Source: Rhizopus sp. PT2906 (taxonomy: Eukaryota > Mucoromycota > Mucoromycetes > Mucorales > Rhizopodaceae). From it: 64,000 nucleotides of DNA. The stretch's first letter is position 1. Every line of letters begins with the position of its first letter. Below are positions 53,991 to 64,000 of the stretch, piece by piece. The stretch spans positions 1 to 64,000 of the forward strand of contig JAMYHX010000015.1 in assembly GCA_025529335.1 (NCBI GenBank). The letters are read 5' to 3'. Under the pieces are notes generated by a model that made no database searches, had not been told where the DNA came from, and saw nothing but the letters and a program-made list of their open reading frames with translations. Both the position numbers and the translations under genes were made by a program.

Positions 53991-54407
53991 ATGTCTATCA
54001 AATACATTCTCTTCTTCATTACATTTGCATTCACTTACTTTGTATCTGCTGCTCCAATTGCCAAGAAAGACGCCGAAGCTGGTTCTTTGGTGACAAGAGG
54101 TGGCTCATATTCTGGTGACGGCACATTCTATACACCTGGTCTTGGATCTTGTGGATGGACCAACTCTGAAACTGACTATATTGCCGCATTAAATCACGTT
54201 CAAATGGGTAACGGCGCAAACTCAAACAAGAACCCCAATTGTGGTAAAAGCATTACTGTTAAAGGCCCTAGTGGATCAGTTAAAGTAAAGATTGTTGACA
54301 CTTGTCCTGGTTGTTCAAGTGGTGATGTGGATCTGAGTCCTGCTGCATTCCAAAAGATTGCCAAGCTTAGTCAAGGTCGTGTACCCATCACTTGGTCTTG
54401 GAATTAA
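53991..54407 (+). CDS. Secreted double-psi beta-barrel protein, second copy
   Basis: 138 residues in a single exon. Signal peptide MSIKYILFFITFAFTYFVSA, a pro-region with KK and TR sites, then one RlpA-like/barwin-type barrel: GGSYSGDGTFYTPGLGSCGW, DYIAALNHVQMGNG, NCGKSITVKGPSGSVKVKIV, DTCPGCSSGDVDLSPAAFQK and VPITWSWN. The DTCPxC..GDxDLSPxAF motif is complete. It is a paralogue of 19440-19853 but differs in cysteine spacing near the N-terminus (GSCGW versus GACHG). Likely a wall-associated or secreted protein. A TATATAAAGA box lies about 65 nt before the ATG. Confidence 0.9.
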   Translation: MSIKYILFFITFAFTYFVSAAPIAKKDAEAGSLVTRGGSYSGDGTFYTPGLGSCGWTNSETDYIAALNHVQMGNGANSNKNPNCGKSITVKGPSGSVKVKIVDTCPGCSSGDVDLSPAAFQKIAKLSQGRVPITWSWN

Positions 54408-54479
54408 ATGAATTATCTTTAATGGCTGGTTCCTTTTTTTTTTTCTTTAATAAACAAAAATTGACAGGTTTCAATTTAT

Positions 54480-57400
54480 TTATGACAAGATTCGATCAAT
54501 ACAATCATTTATAAACTCTTTTTTACATGTCATGTCCATTTGAAATGTTTCTGATAATATATCTCTCACTTTCTTCCTACTTATCTCCATCAAGTCATAT
54601 TCCTCAAAAATACGTTCAATCTCTTCATAGATCAGTTTATCTTCTTGTGTCATTTCTTCTTCTGTTTGACTATTTTCCTCATCTTGTCGTTTCATTTCTT
54701 CATATTCTGACCATCTCTTTAGTGGAATCGTGCTTGGGTCAAATACGCCCTCATCTGGTCCAACTGCTTTCTTTTCACCTTTTTCACCAACAACTATACG
54801 TGTGTTACCCCAAGAGAAGTCATCAAAGTGCCAAAATGAGTATATGGGAATAAAGAATGAAAATACAGGTATTGCTAAAATATAAATAATCATCCATCCT
54901 ACATGTTCCCACTACCACAAATATATAAGTACATTATATATTTGTAAACATTGTCTGTAATACCTTTCTTCTTAAAATAAAAATAATCGCTTGAAGCCCA
55001 TACACACCTGCTAGTGTGATGATCGACATTAAAGGCACCTGACTTGTGTTTGTACAAAGTTGGTATATCAAATACCCCAGATAACAAACAACAGCTGGCA
55101 TAACCAATGTACTCAACAAGTCCAACATCACCACAAATCTCATGGAAAAACAGCAAAATCCACAAAGCTGAGGTAAGAACATCAACTCTCCGAGATTGTG
55201 TACCGTCGAATTGATCCATCGTCGACGTTGTGATAAGAGCACTGGCCATTGATCAGGTGCGTTTGTCATACAGGCTGCATCGGGTGTAAACTTTGTTTTG
55301 AAATGAGGGAAATGCTTTAATATGAGCGTTGTCAGATAGCGATCTTCTCCTAGGTGCAATAGATTCTTCTTATGAAGTGTGTCCACTCGGTTCTCTGCAT
55401 AGTCATTAATGATTTCGTTGGATGCTAACAAAGGTTGATTTCGAATACTAGATCGAATACGATACATGCAGAAACAACCTGGTAGACATGTCACAGAGCC
55501 AAATAAAGATTCAAATGCCTTGGCCAAATGATGTGATATATAATATTCATATACTTGAATCATTGTCACCCATGTATCTTTCTCGTTTGAGAGCATTGTT
55601 TCTCCACAGAGGCCAACGATTTTCGGATCATGGACAAAGCAAGATACCATCCTGTTGAGTGAATGTGGCAAGACCTCTGTATCAGCATCTACCATCAGCA
55701 CAAACTCATAAAAACTTGGGTTCACACCAATCACGTTCTTTAGCTGATGATGGATCTCAAGTTCAAGCGGTGTCATTGGTGAATCATAATGAACCTTGTT
55801 TAGGAATCGCATCAGCACCATCTGTGAGTCTCGTTTACCTCGATTCCCTGGCTTCTGTCTTTCATCGGGAGTGCCAACCTTGACGACCACAATAAACGGA
55901 ACAACATGTCCAGAACACTCGTATAACCCTGAATAGACCTTGCCCATGTTGTGCTGCTTTTTGCCTTCTCCAAGAGACAGAAAAGACATCGGTTCGGGGT
56001 CCAAGTTAGGGTCAACTCCCAAGATATCCAAGACGATTTGCGGTGTCGACCTATCATTACCACTTCCCACAATCATTCCATCTGCAATCAGGAACAGTAA
56101 CTTGCGCTTGTCATCGTATTTCAAGACAGCTAACGAGTCGATGGTTTTCCTTAGTGACTCTTCCCCTTCTGTATAGCAAGGGACTTGACAAATAATAAAC
56201 TGTTCGCAATCATCGTCCATGTAACTCTTACCAAGGTGTAGTGCAGCGAGGAACTTGAACAATATGACACTGCATAAAAATGCAGTGATCAAAAGCAGGA
56301 TATACTCGGAAAATAGACATTGGTAGGAGTTTCGTGTGTCTACCTTGCCGACAAAAAACAGATTTCTCAGACATGTCAACTGTCTGTCCCTTACCTCCTT
56401 TTCTAAAGGTAAAGCATCAAAGTGTGCAGAGATGTCTGTGCCAGGTAATTGTCTAAAGAGTTCAATAATGGAATTATCTATAAAATCCATGTCTATATCT
56501 GCTGGAGCGGTTTGTCCATCCGGTACTTTAATAACTCGTCCACCCATCATGTATGTTGTCAAGTCGTATACATTGTCATGCAGGATAGCCCATCGACGTG
56601 TTGTATGAATACCACCTATCTGAACCGGGCTTGTTGCTTGATTCTTGATATCAACTAGGTCGTATCCCATAAAACCTAAACGGTAATTGGTTCGTAAATA
56701 TACCATCTGTTCATAGTACCAGTCAGGACGATAATCCGATCGAAAGGCGCGAAAGTCATGATAGACGGCATTCGAGTTTGTTATGTTTATGTGTGTATCC
56801 ATTGCTACTTCTTTAGGCACGTACCCATCGACTCCATCGCATAAGGCTGATATCTGTACTGGGAACAGGTCACTTGCATCTTGCCCAGCGTACTGAAAGA
56901 GTGCGGCAGTAGGTATGACTTCTGATGCCCAATGGCGAGGAGCAAATGATGTCAGGTCAAATACTTCGCCCCGGATAGCAATGAATGCATTGTCTCGGTT
57001 ACTTTTGGCCTGGAGTTCAGATTGCGTATAGAGATCTTGATGGGGACATATGAGTTGTCCAAAGAAGGCAATAAACCATATCATTACAGCACACAAGAGC
57101 AAGATAACCATACACAAGGTCACCTTTTCACGCCATGCCATCCTAATATCAGATCTGCGCATTCCGCATCCATATGATAACAGGAAACTGGGGATCCACC
57201 ATGTTGTCAACCAGGTAATTGATACCCAAAAGACTCTTGATGGACTTATTCGTCTTGAACTTATTTCCTTCTTCTGCTCCTGTTCTTGCGCATTTACCGT
57301 GCGCTCGCTCTTTTCTTCTTCGTCAGACACAGATGTGATTGTGGTAGCCGTAACTGTAGTCAAACTATGATCACACTTTTGCGAATAAAAAGCAGCTTCG

Positions 57401-59834
57401 CAGCATGGTTCGTAGTAATCTTCAGAACAAAGTGAACCTGATTCGATCATTAACTCGCAGGGTACAGGATCACATACTGACTCGTGACACTCGTCGTGAT
57501 CATTATCTTCAGACTCTTCAACTATTAGGATCGATTTAATATACGTGTTTCTCATGTTTTCTATCCTATCATGTTACCAGATGGTATCCCTTTGGTAGCG
57601 CATCTAGCTCTTCTTTGCTCCCGTTTTTCTGTCGCACGTAGCTTGTTTTCTAAGGATTCCCATGCTGCTTCTGTCAGAAATACCTATATTTTTGTTATTA
57701 TGTATACATATAGACTGGCTTTGTTTCCGCTACCTTTTCTTCATTCAATAACATATTATCTTCATTCCACTCGAGTGCTTCTTGTAGTGCCAAATACTTT
57801 TCTTTAGGTTCAGCAGCCAGATCCACAGTCGTTGTATGTATCAAGTCTGTATACCTTTCACAAAATTCCAATAGATCCATATCAATGGTATATTCTAAAC
57901 GAGCTCTTATTACAAGAGGCAGTAAATGAAGCGATTTTATCTGCGCTGCTAATTTTTTCGGATCGCAGGAATGTGGAAGCAACAGATCGTTTGAACGAAG
58001 ACAGAGAACGTACCAAGCTTTTGTTGATGATAACGTTGAGAGTATGCTGTCTATTCGAAGTGGTCTTTTTATTGGCGTCTCTGTTGTTGTCACAAGTGTA
58101 CGCTCTTCTGCAAATGCTGTGTTTTCTATTATCTTTTGAGAAAAGAGCTTGCTAACCAGTCGGTTCGTAGGAGCCTCTGCTGCTTTGGGACCAAAGAGCA
58201 ACACGAAATCTGTACAGACAGCTTCGTTTGCGTATGTCTCGAGCTCTGACGGTGAATAAAAGACTCTGCCAGTAAAGTGCTGGATAGCAAACTGTGTTTC
58301 CTTATTCCCAGACTTGAAACTTAAGCAAGGATGTTTTCGATGCGTTTGCTTTAGTGTGTCCAAAAAGCGTCCTTGGGAAGAGGCTTGGTTGGATAATAAG
58401 GTTACAATACCTGTCTGCGGATGATTAAGTAACTGAACACATTCGTCCATTTGTGTGTTGGATAAAGCGGGTATCGTCAGGTTAAGAGCAGAGTAGACAC
58501 CAACGTTTCTTTCGTGCAGCTGATGCATCATCCAGTTATAGAACACTTCGTTTGCATAAAGTGTCGAAAATTGATGATATGATCCAGTTTGAATCGGTGC
58601 TGGTCCAGGAAAGTCAATGATCCCTATAAAGTTTTGTAAACTGTCTGATTTTTTCATACTGAGTCTCTTGTTGATAGTCTCTACGAGCCAAGCAAATAAA
58701 AGTGTATACAAGGTTTCAGCAAGAGCATCACGCTGCAGAGCTGCTTGTTCAGCATTTAAAAAAATCGTCGTTAAATCCCGCTTGATCAGTTTTGTCTGGT
58801 AAGTGAGGCAAGTCTCTAGTGACTTTGCCTCTACACCCAACAGATCTGTTATGATTTCTAATTCAAGCTTGTTCTTTATGATTGCCGAGTCTTGCTCATT
58901 TGTTGGGTCATCCACAAATTGAAGGTTTCCCAAGTGTAAAATAGCTGAAAGTATTTGCATGATTTGGAAGAAGGTGTTCTTGTTAATACCAAGGGATCGC
59001 AACAGAGTCCTTAATTCACTATACTTTTCAGCATCTTGATCTATAAAGGATGATACAAGTCGTGCTGCCTCTCTTGTCTTGAATAGATAGTCATACGATG
59101 CTGACTCGTCCAGATGTAATAGAGACTTTTCCTCTTGTGTTGTTCCATAAAGCATATAATAAAAGACATGAAAGCAACGGTCGTCACCGTTAGTTTGGGT
59201 GATCCTTGATCTTTCCAGCATGTATTCTAAGAATTTTGCGCCTATCATCCTTCCTTTTTCATTAAATTGTAATTCTAGATACTTTCCAAAACGGGACGCA
59301 TTATCATGTACATCTGTCTTTGCATGTCCAAACGCTTCCAGGGCGCTGTAAGCCATTTGAGTTAGTTGTTGTAATTTTGTTGGTTTTTTTGGGTTACTGA
59401 GTGTGATGAGATGATAAAGTATCCATTGACTCATTTCTGACTTTCCGCTTCCACATAAACCACTATGTACGATACCAAGGAGAAAGATAGAGGTTTAATA
59501 TAAGGAGCTTCGATCCCAAAAGATTATATGTATACCTCAGTAAAATAGACTGGTCGATGCGAGTTCTACGCATATGAAAATAAGCCTGATTGACGTGTTG
59601 GAATATATGTGCTGGTAATCTCTTTTTGATGTCTGTATTTTTATACTCTGCTAGATATCTTTCACTAATCTCTTGAATTGTTTCACGAGAATCTTTATAA
59701 GGATTGACAACGATCAATAACGAATGCTTTACTCGAGTATATATTTGGTCGTTTAAAAATCTTTCTTTTAATGCAGACACAATCTTTTCTTCAGTGACAT
59801 CTTTAATTTCTGAAAGATCTTCTGTTGAAGTCAT
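54480..59834 (-). CDS. Class V chitin synthase with myosin-like motor domain
   Basis: One long gene that simple frame-calling splits into four. The N-terminal myosin-like head starts at MTSTEDLSEIKDVTEEKIVS. An intron joins it to the P-loop GLCGSGKSEMSQWILYHLIT, then ASRFGKYLELQFNEKGRMIG (switch I region), GIIDFPGPAPIQTGS (switch II region), QFAIQHFTGRVFYSPSELET and KAWYVLCLRSND. Two further introns (about 57690-57750 and 57520-57575) lead to two membrane spans and a cytochrome-b5-like domain (AIRGEVFDLTSFAPRHW). The GT2 core follows (PCYTEGEESLRKTIDSLAVL, MVDADTEVLPHSLNRMV, LPGCFCMYRIR, HLGEDRYLTTLILKHFP, LLSQRRRWINSTVHNLGELM), then a last intron, WEHVGWMIIYILAIPVFSFF, WHFDDFSWGNTR and a C-terminal DEK_C helix bundle. 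All catalytic motifs (EDR, QRRRW) are present. The protein makes wall chitin at hyphal tips. Confidence 0.93.
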
Positions 59835-60155
59835 TGATTATTATTTTAAAAGAGAAAGTAAAGGGATGAAATTAGAATCCAAGCAGAAAACAAAGCTGTT
59901 GTATGTATGTCTCGTTTTATATTTATATATAAACTCCCTTTTTTGTTTCTCTCCCCCCTTAAAAAACGTTATATGCTATTCTTACTACTCCTTATATACA
60001 ACCATCCATTTGTTTACTCATTCTGTCTATTCATCTCCTTCCTTTTGGTCTTGTTTATTTGTGTATTTTTTGGCCCCTAAGTTAGACTTGTGGCATTGTA
60101 GTAAAAATGATTTATTATAGAAAAGAAAAAAAAAGAAATAATGCAAAAAAAAATA
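59835..60155. other. Intergenic, no gene seen
   Basis: Promoter and pyrimidine-rich leader (in minus-strand sense A/G-rich) of the chitin synthase, and the 3' end of the Zn2Cys6 gene. Nothing else recognised. Confidence 0.4.
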
Positions 60156-62104
60156 TTATACATTTATAACATCCGTGATTGTTTTGTGTACAACATCAAA
60201 CAGTAATGCTTGTGCAGGGAGGGGATAATTTTTGTACAATTCTTGAATGGATACGGATGAAGTGGGTGAAATCAAGGTTAGAGGTGAAGTATGTGCGACG
60301 ACTTCTTGATCCAAATATGCCACGCTTTCAAATACAATCATGTACTCTTCAATTTTCTTTCTTGTTGATAATGTAACCGAAGGATCTTTGCTTTGCAAGA
60401 GAAGCGTAAGAGCATCCATGACTCTGAATAGTAATTTTCCTGTAGCTAAAGAATATTAAGTATTAAATGATATAATATTTTAACTATTTGCTTACTGAAA
60501 CAAATCTCTTCTAGGTTTTCAATCTTTTTAGCCAAAATTAAGATGATTTCGGCAGCATATAATGCTAAATAGATTGATTTATCTTTCACGATTTGTGCTG
60601 TATTACCATTGATCTTTATATTCACAAGGTTTGCGTAAATGTTTATAGCCACACTGTGAACATACAGAGACATGGTCAGCTTCTGAACATTATCGCACGA
60701 ATCGATCAATTCTTTAGTACAATTGTAAGGTTCTTTACTGATCTTCATATGTTCTGGAAGGTTATGCCACCATTCGATCAGAAAATCATCATGAAATACG
60801 ATATCTTCAAACGTCAACTCTAGTTTTTCTCCTACAAGTGTTTTCATCGTACGCTTGTGCACTCTGCTCATGAATGGATGTGATTCAAGCTGTGTAACAT
60901 AATTCAATGCTTCAAACGAATATCTTATTAGCAAATTTTCATCAGGCAAGAAGTCAAATCGACAAGGAACATGCTCTATGCATTCGCATCGATCATTAAG
61001 AAAGATGTCAACCATGGATAAAATACCACGTGCAGCCAGATGGTTACGGTGAATCGTTGCATAAAGAATTCGAGTATTCATATCTAGCGATGCGTTTCCG
61101 TTTTTGTAGCCTGGGTGCTTTTTAGCCAAACTCTCTGCGAGTATCCAAGCGATAGAAGACCATTTCTTGCATTCGTTAAATCTCATTGTGGTAAACAAGA
61201 ATGGTTGAATTATGTTTATGATGACGAGTGATTCCAATTCTCGTTCTGGATCATCAAACATATCTATTAGCTTTCTCATACATTTTCGATAAAAGTATTC
61301 ACCAACATATCTCTTTTCTTGTGAGTTGAGAAAACTATGTCGACATATGTGCACAGATGCGCTCGCACAAATCGCTAGTGTTGTGGGATCCTCTAGCTTG
61401 TTTATCTTTTCTATTCTCTTTCTAAATGAGCGTTCATGGATTGCCTGTAGCCAGACATCAAAACAATGAAAGTGTAAGTCGATCAGTCTATCAATGAATG
61501 CTTCTGGTTTTATATAACGTGCTATCATGCTATTTGAATACATGTTATCGTCTGCACTGCCATTATCAATAGCTAGTCTGGTTAGGTCTGTTATAGCTCT
61601 ATGAAGTACATATGGCTGGGTATTTTCAAACACAAATGAAACTTTTTTAAATGTGTTTCCAAAAGGTGACAGATAGCGTAAGAATGCCTTTCCATAGGCT
61701 GATAGTTCCTCAAAGCTCTTGATTTCAGTCTGAAGCTGTAATTGTCCGTTCTCGATCTGTAAAGTCCACCTGGGCTCGCTTTTAATAAGTGCTGCGGTTG
61801 ACCTTTGTTTATTCAGATCAATTTCAAGATTATGTAGTTCCATTTGTAATTCTTCAATTTGTTGGTACAAGTCATTATATCTTCTTTCATTTACTTCGTC
61901 ATCGTCTCCTATACTAGAATCACTGCTACTCGAGAACTCTTGAGGTATGCATTTTCTTTTCATTTTGATACACCGAGCGCATGGTTCTGATTCGCAGCTT
62001 CTTTCACATTTCCTTCTTCTCTGCTTACAATCTATTTCCTATTAAATGAATTTGATAATATGCTTTATAAAATACTCACATTGGCAAGGCGCTCTTCTGG
62101 CCAT
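60156..62104 (-). CDS. Zn2Cys6 transcription factor with fungal TF domain
   Basis: Exon 1 encodes MARRAPCQ and, through a short intron (acceptor GAAATAG), continues as CKQRRRKCERSCESEPCARC then IKMKRKCIPQEF. The result is a C-x2-C-x6-C-x8-C-x2-C-x6-C binuclear cluster, with one extra Cys in the linker. A coiled region follows (RRYNDLYQQIEELQMELHNL), then a long helical regulatory domain of the fungal_trans type (YIKPEAFIDRLIDLHFHCFD, FRKRIEKINKLEDPTTLAIC, DPERELESLVIINIIQPFLF and onward), and a C-terminal exon ending VVHKTITDVINV. Length is about 610 residues. A typical downstream-target guess is not possible. It is divergent from the SLC25A46-like gene, with only 95 bp (or slightly more) between starts. 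Confidence 0.85.
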
Positions 62105-62199
62105 TTTGTTTTTAAAGGGGGTGAGAAAGAGCCAGAGCAATAGTCTTTTGACTCAGTTGTGACGTTGCTTTTGTTTCAAGACGAAAATTACCGCCGTTC

Positions 62200-63468
62200 T
62201 TGTGTTTCTTTATGACATTGAGTGCTTATTTAGGATTATTGTCAATCGGAAGCACGATTCAAACAAGATCTGTAGTAGATAATCAAGAAGAAGAAGAAAG
62301 AGAAGTCCAACGTATAAGGCTTTTATCTGAAGCAATAGCTAATGCAGAGGTTGATATCGTTTCAACCGTTAGTACCCATCATACCCCTTTAGAACATAAA
62401 GGTATATATACTCTCTGTGTATTGTTTGTTTTTTGTCTACATATACTTAGGAATTAGTTGATAGAAGTCAAAGAAAATATATCAGGCGTTGTACTAGCTA
62501 TTGGCAGCATGGTTGCAAATTATACATTATGCTTTCCTATTGTTGCAGCACGGCATAGTCTACAAGCCTTACCCGTTAAAAATAGCTTTGAGAGAGACAC
62601 ACCGCGCTATGGAGCGATGAAGCTCTATTATACTTATAAATATGGTGGTATACGGAGGCTGTATCCAGGATTTGGTCTTGGTTTGTTAGGACAGTCCATC
62701 AGTGCTAGCTATGAATCAATTATTGGTCAGATCACGTCCAGCTTAACAACAAAACAAACCAATTTCCTTTTGTATGCTGCAACTAAAGCAGTAGGCAAAC
62801 TATTGACATTATTGATGAATGTTCCATTATATCCCTTGTACAGAAATGCGCTTATTCTCCGTATTCAATCTGATTCAAGTATCAGTCGTATCATTATTAG
62901 AAATCGTCATGACTTTATTAGAGCCTATAAGCAAAATCTATCTGACTTTCATAGTCTTCGTACTGTTCCTATTGGATTCTTGCCTTCTTGTATATTAAAT
63001 ATATTGACAGAAAATCTACTTGTTTATATATATAAATACAGTTTCAAGCTATTTATGGAAGAATCAAAAAGAAGCGACACGGCCAAGAAGGAAGCAACCG
63101 TTTTGCACACATTTTATCCTGAAATCGCATGTGGAGTGGTCAGCAGTATTATCACTCGAACACTAAGCTATCCGGTGGACACGATCTTGTTTAAACTCAT
63201 GGTGCAAGATAGTGGAGTACTCAAGGTTAACACTCACTACAGCGGATTCTTTGACTGTGTGAGGAAAACATATGCAGAAGGTGGATGGAAAGCGTTTTAT
63301 CCTGGCTGGGGCATCGGCCTACTCGAAATTACCATGGGCTACTTTGTCTTAGAGGCTTCTTGGTTGGCTTACCGTCTTACCTACTGGTGTTTATCCCCCA
63401 ACCATGACGATGATCAAAACATGCGTACAGTTAAAAAGGCTCGCAAGTTACAAGAAAGGTTACTGTAG
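62200..63468 (+). CDS. SLC25A46/Ugo1-like mitochondrial outer-membrane protein
   Basis: A degenerate mitochondrial-carrier-family protein. After a short hydrophobic/acidic N-terminus (MTLSAYLGLLSIGSTIQTRS; EEEEREVQRIRLLSEAIANA) and one intron, the main exon encodes NISGVVLAIGSMVANYTLCF with PIVAARHSLQALP, KYGGIRRLYPGFGLGLLGQS and MNVPLYPLYRNALILRIQSD. It then gives ACGVVSSIITRTLSYPVDTI with LFKLMVQD, then YSGFFDCVRKTYAEGGWKAF and YPGWGIGLLEITMGYFVLEA. The YPVDTILFKLMVQ..FDC....GW.AFYPGWG..LLE block is the signature of the SLC25A46 group, outer-membrane factors in fusion/fission and lipid traffic, not a solute transporter. The intron near 62425-62457 is uncertain by a few codons. The stop is 5 bp from that of RPT4. 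Confidence 0.8.
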
Positions 63469-63473
63469 CTTTA

Positions 63474-64000
63474 TTAAATCTTTTCATAATCCAACTTTGT
63501 TTCCAACTTTTTCGCGTCTTGCAATTTTCTTACTGCTTTCATAAAGTCTTCCTGAATACAATAATCACGTTCTTCTCTAATGGCAAACATGCCTGCTTCT
63601 GTACATACATTTCTTAAATCAGCACCGTTGAAACCATCCGAGAGTTTTACTATAGCTTCATAATCTATATCTCCATGCTTTGAAATGTTGGCAGCATGAA
63701 TCTTTAAAATTTCCAAACGTCCTTGTTCATTGGGTAATGGAATCTCAATCTTTCTGTCCAATCGACCAGGTCGAAGCAATGCAGGATCCAGTGTATCAGG
63801 TCTGTTTGTAGCCATGATAAGCTTTGTTTGTCCAAGATAATCAAAACCGTCCATTTGATTTAATAATTCCATAAGAGTACGCTGTATTTCTCTATCAGCA
63901 GATGTACCTTCAGAGAAACGACGACCACCGATAGCATCAATTTCATCCATAAAGATAATACATGGCTCATGCTCCTTTGCATAACCAAACATCTCTCTGA
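63474..64000 (-). CDS. RPT4: 26S proteasome ATPase subunit RPT4 (C-terminal part)
   Basis: AAA+ ATPase of the proteasome base ring, cut by the right end of the window. Present: REMFGYAKEHEPCIIFMDEI (Walker B, DEID), GRRFSEGTSADREIQRTLME, KLIMATNRPDTLDPALLRPG (sensor 1) with RLDRKIEIP (arginine fingers), HGDIDYEAIVKLSDGFNGAD with LRNVCTEAGMFAIR (sensor 2 region) and the end DFMKAVRKLQDAKKLETKLD followed by YEKI. The wording HGxIDYEAIVKLSDGFNGADLRNVCTEAGMFAIR and KLQDAKKLE distinguishes Rpt4/PSMC6 from the other five. The single exon continues off the window. It is convergent with the SLC25A46-like gene. Confidence 0.93.
   Translation of the reverse strand, partial: REMFGYAKEHEPCIIFMDEIDAIGGRRFSEGTSADREIQRTLMELLNQMDGFDYLGQTKLIMATNRPDTLDPALLRPGRLDRKIEIPLPNEQGRLEILKIHAANISKHGDIDYEAIVKLSDGFNGADLRNVCTEAGMFAIREERDYCIQEDFMKAVRKLQDAKKLETKLDYEKI

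Noticed and set aside
57571..57807. Separate gene between chitin synthase and myosin-head frames
   Set aside because: The region is explained by two short introns and a connecting exon (VFLTEAAWESLENKLRA) of the single class V gene.

Overview
Organism and style. The window is nuclear DNA of a filamentous fungus, most likely from the Mucorales (Mucoromycota). Base composition is AT-rich. Genes are compact and split by many GT-AG introns of about 40-70 nt. The gene set includes a class V chitin synthase with a myosin-like head, a ferritin (among fungi essentially known from early-diverging lineages), an Ats1-like RCC1 protein, a Zn2Cys6 regulator, and several protein and transposon families that I know from Mucor/Rhizopus genomes.

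Left arm, about 1-33000. This is ordinary housekeeping euchromatin with tight packing and many convergent or divergent pairs. It holds cytidine deaminase, a J-domain protein, mitochondrial IF3, ketopantoate hydroxymethyltransferase (panB), DRE2, a DGAT2 acyltransferase, RPA43, an L-type-like ferritin, tRNA-Ser(UGA), a 2OG-Fe(II) oxygenase, ketopantoate reductase (panE), an RCC1 protein, ATP11, a secreted double-psi-beta-barrel protein, a LysM protein with a long HPKKPA repeat tail, a KGG-motif stress protein, RPS29, OST1 (ribophorin I), eIF2-gamma, a three-RRM SR protein and RNase H2 subunit C. Two of the four pantothenate-pathway enzymes (panB and panE) lie about 10 kb apart. A decayed DIRS-type RNase H fragment sits at 5820-6240.

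Middle, about 33000-53500. A DOA10/MARCH6-type membrane E3 ligase gene (33064-36241) opens a rearranged, repeat-rich block. Its last three exons recur at 51258-52575 at roughly 99% identity, introns included, without the RING-CH half. A second sequence ('X', unidentified) is also present twice (36748-38140 and 50247-51055), with an abrupt identity step. An inverted repeat of about 180 bp (36372-36553 and 49722-49895) brackets 13 kb of nested mobile-element relics. These are a MULE transposase with in-frame stops, a FAR1-like MULE with an OTU cysteine-protease domain, an IS630/Tc1-type transposase split in two by 5 kb of other DNA, a C2H2 zinc-finger family gene, a fragment of another Mucorales multicopy family, and a 680-bp minisatellite of 9-bp units that is open on both strands.

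Right arm, about 53900-64000. Ordinary genes return: a second secreted double-psi-beta-barrel protein, the class V chitin synthase (one gene of about 5.3 kb, minus strand), a Zn2Cys6 transcription factor, an SLC25A46-like mitochondrial outer-membrane protein, and the C-terminal part of proteasome ATPase RPT4, cut by the window edge.

All exon joins were read by eye from GT/AG sites and reading frame, and family names come from recognised motifs. No search was run.
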